Shown here: positions 1 to 8,943 of the stretch, piece by piece
Layout: each line of letters opens with the position of its first letter
Numbering within the stretch: the stretch's first letter is position 1
From: Desulfitibacter alkalitolerans DSM 16504
Lineage (GTDB): Bacteria > Bacillota > DSM-16504 > Desulfitibacterales > Desulfitibacteraceae
Length of the DNA: 64,000 bases
Direction of reading: 5' to 3'
Assembly (NCBI RefSeq): GCF_000620305.1
Contig: NZ_KK211100.1
Location: 52,467-116,466, forward strand
Notes under the pieces: model-generated
Told to the model about the DNA's origin: nothing
The model's database searches: none
The model's input: only the letters and a program-made list of their open reading frames with translations
Program-made: the position numbers and the translations under genes

Positions 1-986
1 TTATTGCCAGCATTTAATGACTCATCCCACCTTTTTTTAGGTGACATACCAATAGACGAGTGGAGCTTATCATCATACTCAACCTTCATCCAGGCAAAAT
101 ACAGATCATTAAGCTCTGATAGAGACTTAACAGGCTGCTTTTTGACCTCGGGTATAAAACAATCTTGTACAGTTTTCCAGTACCTCTCAATTTTCCCACG
201 ACCAGCTGCGTGGTATGGGGTTCCAAACTTTAACTTAATGCCAAGCCTTGCACATATTAGCTTAAACTGCTCTGATATAAAAATTTTTCCATTGTCCACA
301 TAAAGAGAATCACTAGAACCATACTTTGTCACTGCTTTTTTCAATGTATCTTCAAGTCTTGGTAATTTGGAGTCTAAGTAAAACTCAGAGTGCATAATCC
401 TTCTACTATGATCATCAATTATGCCAATAAGGTAAGCGAGCTTTCTGCCATTGTTACCATCTGGTATATAAAATGCTGTCATGACATCTGACTGCCACAT
501 GGCGCAGATTCTATCCTTTTCATGTTTTATGTATAGCCTTTTATCTTTAGTTAGACTATCTCTGGTATACCCATACTGATTAAGGATCCTGTTTACGGTT
601 CTTACATGTAGAGAGTTTTCTTCTAATTTACCTGCTAGGGTAAGCATGGTGATAATCTTTGCTGCAGATCGACTGGGAAGCTCCTTTTTTAATTCAAGGA
701 TATCTGTGATTACTTTTTCATCAATCCCAGGGTGAGTACCCTTATCACTTCTAATCTTGGGCTTTAGGCCATCAAATCCATGCTTTTTGTAATTTGAGTA
801 GTACTTAAAAATCGTTCTTTCGCAAAAGGTAACTATGCGTTTGTTTAGAGCATCATGAAACTGTTGCTTTGCAAGTTTTTTAGCAGTGGCTTCTATAAAT
901 CCAGGCTTTGCATCTAGCATCTCAGATATTACCTGGTATCTAAAAAAGGCAACTGCATCTTCACGCTTAATTGGGAGTTCCCCCAT
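1..986 (-). CDS. DDE (rve-type) transposase, 3' end cut by window edge
   Basis: A minus-strand frame runs from ATG at 986 (GGAGG seven bases upstream) to the window edge without a stop, giving at least 328 residues. An N-terminal helix-turn-helix region (about 1-145) is followed by an integrase core with a complete triad: D167 in WQSDVM, D231 in YVDNGK and E267 in GRGKIER. The last two are separated by 35 residues, the classical D-D35-E spacing. It should cut and join transposon ends. The set-up (degenerate accessory gene upstream, repeated end sites at 1985-2040) resembles Mu/Tn7-like or IS481-like elements that carry an AAA ATPase gene downstream; that part would lie outside the window. Family-level naming is inference; the DDE core is clear. 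Confidence 0.85.
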   Translation of the reverse strand, partial: MGELPIKREDAVAFFRYQVISEMLDAKPGFIEATAKKLAKQQFHDALNKRIVTFCERTIFKYYSNYKKHGFDGLKPKIRSDKGTHPGIDEKVITDILELKKELPSRSAAKIITMLTLAGKLEENSLHVRTVNRILNQYGYTRDSLTKDKRLYIKHEKDRICAMWQSDVMTAFYIPDGNNGRKLAYLIGIIDDHSRRIMHSEFYLDSKLPRLEDTLKKAVTKYGSSDSLYVDNGKIFISEQFKLICARLGIKLKFGTPYHAAGRGKIERYWKTVQDCFIPEVKKQPVKSLSELNDLYFAWMKVEYDDKLHSSIGMSPKKRWDESLNAGN

Positions 987-1079
987 TTGTAACACCTCCA
1001 GGTTTTGTTCTGAGTGTATGATATCTTACATCAATACAGGAGCGTGATACGTAAAATTCTTGCTGGACTAAATAATTAA

Positions 1080-1232
1080 GAAAAAGTACTAAAACAGTGG
1101 GGAATTAATCTAGATAAGGGACAAAAAGAGCAAGTTTGGGATGGGTTTAGAACAGTCTTACAAGGAAAGTATGAATGGTTTTTTAAGCTAATATACTATT
1201 GTATTACATTATTGTTGTTAACTGGAAGTTAA
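1080..1232 (+). pseudogene. possible remnant of a coding sequence, no start
   Basis: A plus-strand frame between stops reads as a plausible protein tail (KQWGINLDKGQKEQVWDGF and on to a hydrophobic end) but has no start codon or ribosome site. It lies between the transposase and the degenerate accessory gene. It may be the end of a gene broken by earlier insertions, or chance. I do not recognise a family. Confidence 0.2.
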
Positions 1233-1257
1233 GAAGCATTCTTTGCCTCTGTTGGTA

Positions 1258-1932
1258 TTATACAACGATTACAGTATTTACAAGTTTAAGTAGTCCATAC
1301 TGTTTTCCGAAGAATTGCCTTGCTGTTGATACAAGGCTAAACAGTGTACTAAATCTTCTTGTTTCTGTATACTGCTTATCTGATACCAAAAGTGGTCTGT
1401 TATAGACGGATACATATCTAGAGTTAAGTAATGCCAAGTAGTTAAACTCTCTGCAATCTTTTTCTATCCGTTTTATTGACCTTACTATACGATCTTCGCT
1501 GTCGAGGATTTCTTCCGGGTCATCAATGTGACTAAATATATTCTCACCCTCTCCTACCTGGCAGCTAATGTACTCAAGTAAATTAAGGCTTGGCTGGCAG
1601 TACTTCTTGATGAAACTAGGAAATATGCTGATATAGTGCCATTTGTCCGACTCGTTGTTAAACCATACCGCTGTCTGTACTACAAATCTAACCTTGTATA
1701 TACAATCATTTTCATCGAGAAGAAATAGCCATCTTTCAAACCCACCATTAAACTTAAGCCTGATATTATCCGGAAGACCCAAACTTTCACGAATAAACGT
1801 ATGCGATATTGTACCTTGATAATGTTCCTGATAGATTCTATTAAAATCCTCAGCGGAACACTTGAAAGGCAGCTCAATGTCTAATACAATGGTTGTGGTT
1901 GGTTTTTGTGTGTTGATAATGATATTAATATA
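1258..1932 (-). pseudogene. degenerate transposon accessory gene (DUF6431-like)
   Basis: The frame is open on the minus strand from 1932 to the stop at 1258. There is no ATG; the first usual start is TTG at 1782, well inside the conserved-looking region (FKCSAEDFNRIYQEHYQG lies upstream of it). The protein resembles, from memory, the DUF6431 proteins that accompany this transposase type: GGFERWLFLLDEND, HYISIFPSFIKKYCQP, DDPEEILDSEDRI and a RRFSTLFSLVSTARQFFG tail. The Cys-x2-Cys expected just before the HYIS motif is absent, as is a ribosome site, so this copy looks decayed. Same strand as the transposase, one transposon module. Confidence 0.45.
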
Positions 1933-1984
1933 TCATAAAAAAGGGTACGGGTGGTTCTGTGCCCTTTCCAACCACCTAAACTTC

Positions 1985-2040
1985 TTACTGAAGGTGAAAT
2001 TGTCCTAATAGTTTGATTTTACTGTAGGGGAGATTGTCCC
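1985..2040. repeat. paired transposon end repeats
   Basis: Two 22-base sites lie in the same orientation at 1985-2006 and 2019-2040, matching at 18 of 22 positions. Read on the minus strand the shared pattern is GGACAATnTCnCCTnCAGTAA. Their 34-base periodicity just outside the transposon genes, next to a truncated host gene, fits multiple transposase-binding sites at the element end. The junction with host DNA is probably at about 2040. Confidence 0.6.
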
Positions 2041-2991
2041 CTTACAATAAATGAACAAAACTATGATATCCCTATATTAGGTTGTGAAGACACTACAATA
2101 ATTGGCTTTATTAACAACGCCATACCCGTAAACTGCCTGAGTCATGCCCTAAAAATGGATAAAATAATCGTACTCAATAGGGTTAAGCCCCATACGTCCT
2201 TCAGAGGTGAAATAGAAAGTGGTTTATTAAAAATGCTAACCATTGGTTTAGGAGGACCTATAGGTGCAAAATATATTCATCAAAACAGTGAAGGAAACAT
2301 GTCTTCTCTCATTAAGGATGTTGGACTTTATATTATAAAAACAATTCCCATTATATTTGGAGTCGCCATAGTGGAAAATCCTTATAAAGAAGCTTATAAG
2401 ATAGAAGTAATTCCACCCGAAAATATTTTTGAAAGAGAAAAAATCTTACTCAAGGTAGCACAGGAAAACATGCCCAGACTGCCATTTGAAAACATAGATT
2501 TATTAATATGTAATGAAATGGGAAAATGCTATTCTGGAACAGGTATGGATACAAATATAATTGGAAGAATGCGAACTAACAACGGAAATTATAACAATAA
2601 ACCCTTTATAAAGAGGATTCTCGTATTAGATTTAGCAGAGGCATCCCAAGGAAATGCTAATGGAGTTGGTCTCGCAGATTTTGTTACTAAAAAGCTAGTA
2701 GATAAGATTGATTTTTATTCAACCTATTTAAACTGCCTTACTACTGGCTTTCTTCAAAGGGCCATGATACCAATTATTATGAATACTGACAAAGAGGCAA
2801 TTTTTACTGCACTTGAAAGTATTCAAGGCATCAGTCATAATAATCCTAAGGTAGTAAGAATAAAAAATACTCTGGATTTAGAAGATATCTGGATATCAAA
2901 GGGATTTCTAAAAGAAATTCAAGAATTAGGCCTAGAAATGGAGGGTAGCTGGCAGAGTCTTTCATTTGCAAAAAATGGTACTTTATTATAA
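2041..2991 (+). pseudogene. LarA-like (lactate racemase domain) protein, N-terminus lost
   Basis: The sequence matches my recollection of the larger Ni-dependent-lactate-racemase-domain proteins of Clostridia (usually about 420 residues): NRVKPHTSFRGEIESGLLKML, GVAIVENPYKEA, LICNEMGKCYSGTGMD, and VLDLAEASQGNANGVGLADF. Homologous-looking sequence (IPILGCEDTTIIGF, then NNAIPVNC) continues in frame upstream of the first ATG at 2155 back to the transposon end repeat at 2040, with no start codon or ribosome site. About 100 N-terminal residues, including part of the catalytic N-terminal domain, are therefore missing. A shorter product from ATG 2155 (278 aa) is possible but would lack the active site. 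Transposon insertion is the likely cause. Confidence 0.7.
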
Positions 2992-3049
2992 ACTTATTTT
3001 ATACCTTCTAACTCCTAAAAATAAATTATTATAGCTAGGTGGGATCCTA

Positions 3050-3805
3050 ATGAAAAGGAAAAAACATACTGAGGATCCAATTACGAAACTTGTATCCTTA
3101 ATAAAAGACAGTAAAAAAGTATATGTATTTACTGGAGCTGGTATAAGCACAGATAGCGGTATTCCAGATTTTCGAAGTCCAGGCGGGTTTTGGGACAGGG
3201 TTGACCCCATGAAAACAAGTACAGCAACAGTCCTATATAATAATCCCAGTCTTTTTTATCAGAGTAATATTCCCAGATATAAAAGCATTTTATCCGCTGA
3301 GCCTAATGACGGGCACAAAGCCTTGGCTTGGATGGAGGAACAAAAATACATTAATGGGGTTATTACACAAAATATTGATGGACTTCACCAAAAGGCAGGC
3401 TCAAAACACGTCATTGAAATACATGGGAGTGTAAACTTTTGCAGATGCGAAAATTGTTCTGAAAAAAAACCTATGAATGAGTTAATTGAGCAGGTAGATA
3501 AAAGTATTATTCCTCCCAGATGTTCATCATGTGGTTTTAGCCTGAGACCCAATATTGTACTCTTTGAAGATGCCATGGATGATGAGTACTATAAAGCACA
3601 ACAAGTTTTAACAGGCTGTGATCTAATGATAATTATTGGGTCAAGCCTTCAGGTCTATCCAGCTGCTTACCTGCCTGATAAGGTGAAACACCTTGCCATT
3701 ATAAACAGAACAGAAACCCAATGGGATCCTCATGCTAAAGTTATTTTAAATTGTGAAATAACAAGCAAACTAAAGGAAATCAAAGAAAAACTTCAGCAGG
3801 TGTGA
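3050..3805 (+). CDS. NAD-dependent protein deacylase, Sir2 family
   Basis: 251 residues; ATG preceded by AGGTGGGATCCTA. Sirtuin motifs appear in order: the NAD-binding FTGAGIST and GIPDFRSP near residues 27-45, TQNIDGLH near 105, the catalytic His in EIHGS, two CxxC pairs (CRCENC and CSSC) that should bind structural zinc, and IIGSSLQVYPAA near the end. It removes acyl groups from protein lysines using NAD, giving nicotinamide and O-acyl-ADP-ribose. It stands with PduL, an acyl-phosphate enzyme, which may be coincidental. The usual CobB class choice (deacetylase versus desuccinylase) is not decided here. Confidence 0.93.
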   Translation: MKRKKHTEDPITKLVSLIKDSKKVYVFTGAGISTDSGIPDFRSPGGFWDRVDPMKTSTATVLYNNPSLFYQSNIPRYKSILSAEPNDGHKALAWMEEQKYINGVITQNIDGLHQKAGSKHVIEIHGSVNFCRCENCSEKKPMNELIEQVDKSIIPPRCSSCGFSLRPNIVLFEDAMDDEYYKAQQVLTGCDLMIIIGSSLQVYPAAYLPDKVKHLAIINRTETQWDPHAKVILNCEITSKLKEIKEKLQQV

Positions 3806-3846
3806 AAACTTTCACTAATTTACTATATGCTAATATCTTAAAAAGG

Positions 3847-3876
3847 TTGAAAATACAATATGCATCAAGGTATAAT
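3847..3876 (+). promoter_or_regulatory. candidate sigma-A promoter for pduL
   Basis: TTGAAA at 3847-3852, 18 bases, then TATAAT at 3871-3876, about 78 bases upstream of the PduL start. Pattern match only. Confidence 0.5.
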
Positions 3877-3953
3877 TACAAAGTATGGAAGTATTTTTAC
3901 GACTAATGGAAGTTATTATAGGATAACCGTAAAACTCTTGGAGGAGGATATAA

Positions 3954-4538
3954 ATGAATCAACTACAAGTACCTATAGGCATTTCTAACAGGCACATACA
4001 TTTAAGCAAAGAAGATTTAGAGAAACTATTTGGTGAAGGCTACGAATTGACAAACATTAAGGATCTTGTTCAAACTGGAGAATTTGCAGCTGATGAAACA
4101 GTAACTGTTAAAGGTCCAAAGGGAAGCATAGAAAAAGTACGTATTCTTGGCCCAGTTAGGCCAGCAAGTCAGGTTGAGATATCTAGAACTGATGGCTTCA
4201 AATTAGGAATAAATGCTCCTGTTAGACAATCAGGGCAGGTAGAGGGAACTCCTGGGTGTATTCTTGTTGGTCCCCAGGGAGAGGTTGAACTAAAAGAAGG
4301 AGTTATAGTTGCTGATCACCATATTCATATGTCCCCTAAGGATGCTGAGGTTTTTGATGTAAAAGATGGTGATAGAGTAAGCGTGCATGTGGATGGCATT
4401 AGAGCATTAACTTTCCATAATGTTTTAGTAAGGGTTAAGCCTAGCTTCGTTTTGGAATTCCATATAGATACTGATGAAGCTAATGCATGTCTTGTTAATA
4501 ATAATGATATGGTTACAGTGATTAAAAAATGCTGCTAA
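3954..4538 (+). CDS. pduL: phosphate propanoyltransferase PduL
   Basis: 194 residues; ATG with GGAGGAGG upstream. PduL-type phosphotransacylase converts acyl-CoA and phosphate to acyl-phosphate and CoA. It has two barrel-like repeats, each with a His motif expected to bind zinc: SNRHIHLS near residue 13-20 and ADHHIHMSPKDA near 123-134. Conserved RPASQVEISRTDGFKLGINAPVRQSG lies between them. No shell-targeting N-terminal extension is seen and no microcompartment genes are nearby, so it is probably a soluble housekeeping enzyme, making acetyl- or propionyl-phosphate for ATP formation by a kinase encoded elsewhere. Likely monocistronic: promoter upstream and terminator downstream. Confidence 0.93.
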   Translation: MNQLQVPIGISNRHIHLSKEDLEKLFGEGYELTNIKDLVQTGEFAADETVTVKGPKGSIEKVRILGPVRPASQVEISRTDGFKLGINAPVRQSGQVEGTPGCILVGPQGEVELKEGVIVADHHIHMSPKDAEVFDVKDGDRVSVHVDGIRALTFHNVLVRVKPSFVLEFHIDTDEANACLVNNNDMVTVIKKCC

Positions 4539-4578
4539 CCAGGAGATCTATTGCATAAAAACAGGCTAACACAACACA

Positions 4579-4612
4579 ACGACAAACTGTCTAAGGTTTG
4601 TCGTTTATTTAT
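4579..4612 (+). terminator. rho-independent terminator after pduL
   Basis: Nine-base stem ACGACAAAC (4579-4587) and GTTTGTCGT (4596-4604), 8-base loop, followed by TTATTTATTT. Confidence 0.75.
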
Positions 4613-4621
4613 TTGAAACTA

Positions 4622-4698
4622 TGGCGTGCCCGACAGGATTCGAACCTGCGACCCCTGGACTCGGATTCCATTACTCTATCCTACTGAGCTACGGGCAC
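4622..4698 (-). tRNA. tRNA-Arg (anticodon CCG)
   Basis: On the minus strand: acceptor GTGCCCG (4698 downward) pairs with CGGGCAC, the D-arm is GCTC...GAGT, the anticodon loop ATCCGAG carries CCG, the T-loop is TTCGAAT, and CCA is encoded at 4624-4622. The anticodon stem has four good pairs (TGGA/TCCA) and one A-G mismatch at its top. Confidence 0.93.
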
Positions 4699-4714
4699 TT
4701 AACTATGCTTAATC

Positions 4715-4744
4715 ATTATATATTAGTAGTTATAGTTTAGTCAA
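4715..4744 (-). promoter_or_regulatory. candidate sigma-A promoter for tRNA-Arg
   Basis: On the minus strand TTGACT (4744-4739), 18 bases, TATAAT (4720-4715), ending 17 bases before the mature tRNA 5' end. Confidence 0.6.
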
Positions 4745-4956
4745 CTTTATCCGATAGCTAAGTCACTAAGCACCTGGATCTTCAACTAACATAAGTTGGG
4801 GGCATTCCCCAGCCTGAAAGCTAGACATTAAAAGAGGTATGTCCCCATACATAAAACATATATGTATACCGATACATTATACTCTCAAAATATTGCCCTA
4901 TGGTTTTTTATGATGTAATATTATCAAAAAAGTATTATTACCATAAAGGAGACATT

Positions 4957-5580
4957 ATGACCAAGATACCAAATCAAAATCATAATCTAGAAACAACTTT
5001 AAAAATAGCTATGGAAAACTTTCAGTGTAAAAGCCCAGTAGAAATGGCATGGAAAAGCAGGTGCAGCTTTAACACTGAAAGCAAAAGTTTTTTGGTCCCT
5101 TTCATGGGAAGGGAGTTTACTGTAGTTCATCCTAGTGGAGAAATACACTTTGTCAATAGTCCTGATGATGTCCCTATTATTTGGAAAATTTTAATGCTCC
5201 ATTATTTGGCTAGAGCCTCTGGTAATCCTTTAACTGGAAATAATATTTCATACAAGGATTTATCAGGAGGAGATATTTATTTTGAACCCTTTAAAAAACG
5301 AACAATCCTACCCTTAATAAAAATATTTGGTAAAAATCCGCACAAACTAATAGAAGCAGGCAAGAGATTAGGTGGGATAGAAAGTGATAAGGGAGACTAC
5401 AGTGTAACTATTAACATATTCCCATGTATACCAATTACTTATGTTTTATGGAAAGGGGATGATGAATTCCCCCCAAATGCAACAGTCTTGTTTGATGAAA
5501 CCGCAAATGAATACCTTCATACTGAGGATTTTGCTTTTGCTGCAAGCTTTACAGTCTATGAAATGGCAAAGATGTTATAA
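4957..5580 (+). CDS. DUF3786 domain protein
   Basis: 207 residues from ATG 4957 (AAAGGAGACATT upstream; an earlier in-frame start at 4900 lacks a site). The sequence matches DUF3786 as I recall it: FVNSPDDVPIIWKILMLHYL, GNPLTGNNISYKDLSGGDIYFEPF, PITYVLWKGDDEFPPNATVLFD and a C-terminal LHTEDFAFAASFTVYEM. Function is unknown; such proteins often occur in anaerobes near corrinoid or one-carbon genes. It ends 19 bases before the homocysteine hydrolase gene, so the two are probably co-transcribed and may share a role in SAM recycling; that link is inference. Confidence 0.8.
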   Translation: MTKIPNQNHNLETTLKIAMENFQCKSPVEMAWKSRCSFNTESKSFLVPFMGREFTVVHPSGEIHFVNSPDDVPIIWKILMLHYLARASGNPLTGNNISYKDLSGGDIYFEPFKKRTILPLIKIFGKNPHKLIEAGKRLGGIESDKGDYSVTINIFPCIPITYVLWKGDDEFPPNATVLFDETANEYLHTEDFAFAASFTVYEMAKML

Positions 5581-5599
5581 AAAAGACGAGGTGAACTTG

Positions 5600-6850
5600 A
5601 TGAAAGAATCCATGATACGAGACTTAAAACTAGCTCCACAAGGTGTTAAAAAACTGCAGTGGGTAAGAAAGCATATGCCCATTTTAAACCAGCTTGAAAG
5701 TGAATTTCGGGTTAAACAGTACTTTAAAGGCCGTAGGGTAGTAATTTGCTTACACCTTGAGGCCAAAACAGGCTATTTGGCCCAGGTAATAAAAGCCGGC
5801 GGTGCGGAAGTAACTGTGGTTGCAAGTAATCCCCTTTCAACCCAGGATGATGTGGTAGCAGCTCTTGTACAGGACGGCATAAGGGCATATGCATGGCATG
5901 GTGCAGCTGACCAAGAATACTACATGCATCTAAATGCTGCCCTTGATTTTAAGCCTGATTTAATAATCGACGATGGTGGAGACCTTGTGGCGCTACTACA
6001 TAAAGAACGTTTAGATCAGCTCAAAGAAATAATTGGTGGCTGTGAAGAAACTACTACTGGTATTTTAAGATTAAAGGTAATGAGCAGGGAGAATCAGCTC
6101 AAATTTCCCATGATGGCGGTTAATGATGCTTACTGTAAGTATTTATTTGATAATAGATATGGAACAGGTCAATCAGTATGGGATGGGATTAACCGTACCA
6201 CAAATCTAGTAGTTGCTGGTAAGAACGTTGTTGTTGTGGGATATGGTTGGTGCGGTAAGGGTGTTGCAATGCGAGCTAAAGGCCTAGGGGCCAAAGTGAT
6301 TGTAACAGAAGTAGACCCAATAAAGGCAATAGAGGCACATATGGATGGTTTCAGGGTAATGCCAATGCAAGAAGCAGCTAGTATTGGAAATTTTTTCATT
6401 ACTGTAACTGGTAACTGCAATGTAATTCGCAAAGAGCACTTTTTGGAGATGAATGATGGTGCTATCTTAGCTAATGCTGGACATTTTGATATTGAGATAT
6501 CAAAGGGGGATTTATTAGAAGTATCTTCTGAAAAAAGGGATGTTAGACCAAATGTTGAACAATATATTCTAAATAACGGTAAAAGCGTATATTTATTAGC
6601 CGAAGGTAGGCTTGTTAACCTTGCAGCTGGAGATGGCCATCCAGCTGAAATTATGGACTTGACCTTTGCTTTGCAAGCTCTGTGCTTACAATATGTAATG
6701 CAAAAGAAGGATGAGCTTGAACCAGGTGTTTACCCTGTACCGGAAGATATTGATAAAAGGGTTGCCAATCTAGGTCTTAGCACTCTAGGTATCAATATAG
6801 ATTGTTTAACTAATGAACAAATTCGTTATTTAGATTCCTGGCATGTATAA
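5600..6850 (+). CDS. ahcY: adenosylhomocysteinase family hydrolase (HxExK type)
   Basis: 416 residues from ATG 5600 (GAGGTGAACTTG upstream). It splits S-adenosylhomocysteine, or its deaminated form, into homocysteine and nucleoside, clearing the product of methyltransferases. Visible parts: substrate domain with HLEAK (H52, E54, K56), DDGGDLV, the EETTTG lid, NDAYCKYLFDNRYGTGQS, then an NAD fold with VVGYGWCGKG near residue 210 and TGNCNVI. The short C-terminus ending LDSWHV lacks the KPDHYRY-like tail of the classical enzymes. The HxExK motif in place of HxTx(E/Q) is, as I recall, tied to S-inosylhomocysteine preference in archaeal-type enzymes. Confidence 0.92.
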   Translation: MKESMIRDLKLAPQGVKKLQWVRKHMPILNQLESEFRVKQYFKGRRVVICLHLEAKTGYLAQVIKAGGAEVTVVASNPLSTQDDVVAALVQDGIRAYAWHGAADQEYYMHLNAALDFKPDLIIDDGGDLVALLHKERLDQLKEIIGGCEETTTGILRLKVMSRENQLKFPMMAVNDAYCKYLFDNRYGTGQSVWDGINRTTNLVVAGKNVVVVGYGWCGKGVAMRAKGLGAKVIVTEVDPIKAIEAHMDGFRVMPMQEAASIGNFFITVTGNCNVIRKEHFLEMNDGAILANAGHFDIEISKGDLLEVSSEKRDVRPNVEQYILNNGKSVYLLAEGRLVNLAAGDGHPAEIMDLTFALQALCLQYVMQKKDELEPGVYPVPEDIDKRVANLGLSTLGINIDCLTNEQIRYLDSWHV

Positions 6851-6860
6851 AAATATTATA

Positions 6861-6884
6861 AGGAGTTCCCCGGAACTCCTTTTT
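6861..6884 (+). terminator. rho-independent terminator after homocysteine hydrolase
   Basis: Stem AGGAGTTCC/GGAACTCCT with a two-base loop (6861-6880) followed by TTTT. Confidence 0.85.
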
Positions 6885-6945
6885 AAACATATATTTTTGT
6901 TAAGATTGTATAAGATTATAGCAAATATTTAAGGGAGGTGTAGCC

Positions 6946-8055
6946 ATGAAGCTTTTTGAGTACCAGGGAAAGGAAATATTTAAAAGAGCAGGCATAGAAG
7001 TACCCCGGGGAAATGTTGCAAGCAGCCCAGATGCAGCTTTTGATATTGCTGGAGAAATTGGGGAATCGGTTTTAAAGATACAAATTTTATCTGGCAAAAG
7101 AGGTAAGGCCGGCGGCATTCAGTTTGCATCTAGCCCCGAGGAAGCAAAAAATATTGCTAAGGATTTGTTTTCCAAGAACTATCTTGGATTTAGTGTTGAT
7201 TACTTACTTGTTGAAGAAAAGTTGTCCATAGAAAAGGAGTATTATGCTGCAATAACCTATGACTATAAAATGAAAAGACCAGTAATACTAGTATCTTCTC
7301 AGGGTGGAATGGATATTGAAGAAGTTGCTGAAGAGCTTATCATAAAAACCTACCTTGAGCCAAACACCAGGCTTGAGCCGTATCAAGGAAGAGAAATAGC
7401 TATCCAAGCGGGTATTAAGGGTAAGCAAATTAATACATTTTCATCAATGCTGGTTAATCTGGTAGATATTTTCATAGATAAAGACGCAGAGCTTGTGGAG
7501 GTTAACCCATTAGTTCTTTCAAAGGAAAAATTTATAGCTGCGGATGCAAAAATTGTCATAGATGATGATGCACTTTTTAGACAGAATACCCTGCCCTTGA
7601 ATGATGAAAAAAACGAAATAGAAAGAAAATGCCATGAAATTGGCCTCTCATATGTACAGTTAGATGGTGACATTGCCATTATGGCTAATGGTGCCGGAAT
7701 AACCATGGCAACTTTAGATTTAATACAGGAATATGGAGGTAGCCCTAACAACTTTTTAGATGCAGGTGGCGGGGCCAATGAGGAGCAAACAAAAAGAGCA
7801 CTGGAATTGTTACTTTCCACTAACCCGAAAGGCATTTTTATCAACATATTTGGTGGGATAACCAGAACAGATGATGTTGCTAGAGCTTTTCTTAAAGTCA
7901 GAGAGGAGCTAGATATTAAAGTACCTGTAGTTATAAGATTAATAGGTACAAATCAGGACAAAGCCCTGGATTTACTTAGAAATGCTGGAATTGAAGCCTA
8001 TTCTGATATGGAACTGGCAGCAAAAACAATTGTTCAAAAGGTAAGGGGGGCTTAG
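6946..8055 (+). CDS. sucC: succinate-CoA ligase (ADP-forming) subunit beta
   Basis: 369 residues; ATG with AGGGAGGTG upstream. The N-terminal ATP-grasp domain starts MKLFEYQGKEIFKRAG and contains KIQILSGKRGKAGGIQ; the C-terminal CoA-ligase domain shows NGAGITMATLD, NFLDAGGGA and NIFGGITRTDDVA near residues 230-310. With SucD it interconverts succinyl-CoA plus ADP and phosphate with succinate plus ATP. First gene of a seven-gene operon; the stop is one base from the sucD start. Nucleotide preference (ADP or GDP) is assumed from general family habit. Confidence 0.95.
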   Translation: MKLFEYQGKEIFKRAGIEVPRGNVASSPDAAFDIAGEIGESVLKIQILSGKRGKAGGIQFASSPEEAKNIAKDLFSKNYLGFSVDYLLVEEKLSIEKEYYAAITYDYKMKRPVILVSSQGGMDIEEVAEELIIKTYLEPNTRLEPYQGREIAIQAGIKGKQINTFSSMLVNLVDIFIDKDAELVEVNPLVLSKEKFIAADAKIVIDDDALFRQNTLPLNDEKNEIERKCHEIGLSYVQLDGDIAIMANGAGITMATLDLIQEYGGSPNNFLDAGGGANEEQTKRALELLLSTNPKGIFINIFGGITRTDDVARAFLKVREELDIKVPVVIRLIGTNQDKALDLLRNAGIEAYSDMELAAKTIVQKVRGA

Positions 8056-8056
8056 C

Positions 8057-8941
8057 ATGGCAATACTGCTAAATAAAGAATCTAGAGTTATTATCCAAGG
8101 TATTACTGGTCACCAGGGGTCATTTCACTGCAAACAGATGTTAGACTATGGAACAAACATTATAGGTGGAGTATCTCCTGGCAAGGGTGGCACTAAAATC
8201 CATGACGTACCTGTTTATGATAGTGTTTCCATGGTTAGGCAGCATCAAGGAAGCATTGATGTAAGCATCCTGTTTGTCCCGGCAGCTTACGCCAGGGATG
8301 CTGCCCTTGAAGCCATTTATAACCAGGTTTCAATGATTGTATTAATAACTGAGCATATTCCACTGAAGGATGCAGTTATTGTCATGAATGCTGCACAAAA
8401 AAAGGGAGCTACTATATTAGGCCCTAACACCTACGGTATTGTAAGCTCTGGATTATCCAAGGTTGGAATTATGCCCAGTCAGTACTTTCAACCTGGGCCA
8501 GTAGGGGTTGTCAGCAGAAGTGGAACTCTTAGCTATGAGATAGTGGGGAACCTATACAAGAATGGATTAGGTACCTCAACAGTAGTTGGACTAGGAGGAG
8601 ATAGAATAACAGGCCTGACATTCCCTGAGATTTTAGAAAAATTCCAAAAGGATGAGGATACTAAAGCGATTGTGTTAATTGGAGAAATTGGTGGTACAGC
8701 AGAGGAGGATGCCGCTGAATATATCAAAAGGCACATTACCAAGCCAGTTGTAGCATATCTAGCTGGTAAAAGTGCACCCCCCGGCAAAAGAATGGGCCAT
8801 GCGGGAGCCATCATAGAAAAGGGAATGGGTACCTTTGAAGCTAAAGTCAAGGCATTAGAAAATGCAGGAGTTTTTGTTGCTTCCGAGCCTTCCCAGGTAC
8901 CATTAATAATTAGAAATAATGTTCCACTAGGAGGACTGTAA
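8057..8941 (+). CDS. sucD: succinate-CoA ligase subunit alpha
   Basis: 294 residues. N-terminal CoA-binding Rossmann fold ([14 protein letters not shown]), CoA site ([22 protein letters not shown]), and the phosphorylated histidine H248 in RMGHAGAII. Works as a heterodimer with SucC; phosphohistidine carries phosphate between succinyl-phosphate and nucleotide. Its position directly ahead of methylmalonyl-CoA mutase genes puts succinyl-CoA at the meeting point of both enzymes. A ribosome site AGGAGG for the next gene overlaps its end. Confidence 0.95.
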   Translation: MAILLNKESRVIIQGITGHQGSFHCKQMLDYGTNIIGGVSPGKGGTKIHDVPVYDSVSMVRQHQGSIDVSILFVPAAYARDAALEAIYNQVSMIVLITEHIPLKDAVIVMNAAQKKGATILGPNTYGIVSSGLSKVGIMPSQYFQPGPVGVVSRSGTLSYEIVGNLYKNGLGTSTVVGLGGDRITGLTFPEILEKFQKDEDTKAIVLIGEIGGTAEEDAAEYIKRHITKPVVAYLAGKSAPPGKRMGHAGAIIEKGMGTFEAKVKALENAGVFVASEPSQVPLIIRNNVPLGGL

Positions 8942-8943
8942 TC

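Noticed and set aside
4-303. Plus-strand open frame at the window start
   Set aside because: It is the antisense of the DDE transposase, whose catalytic triad is on the minus strand.
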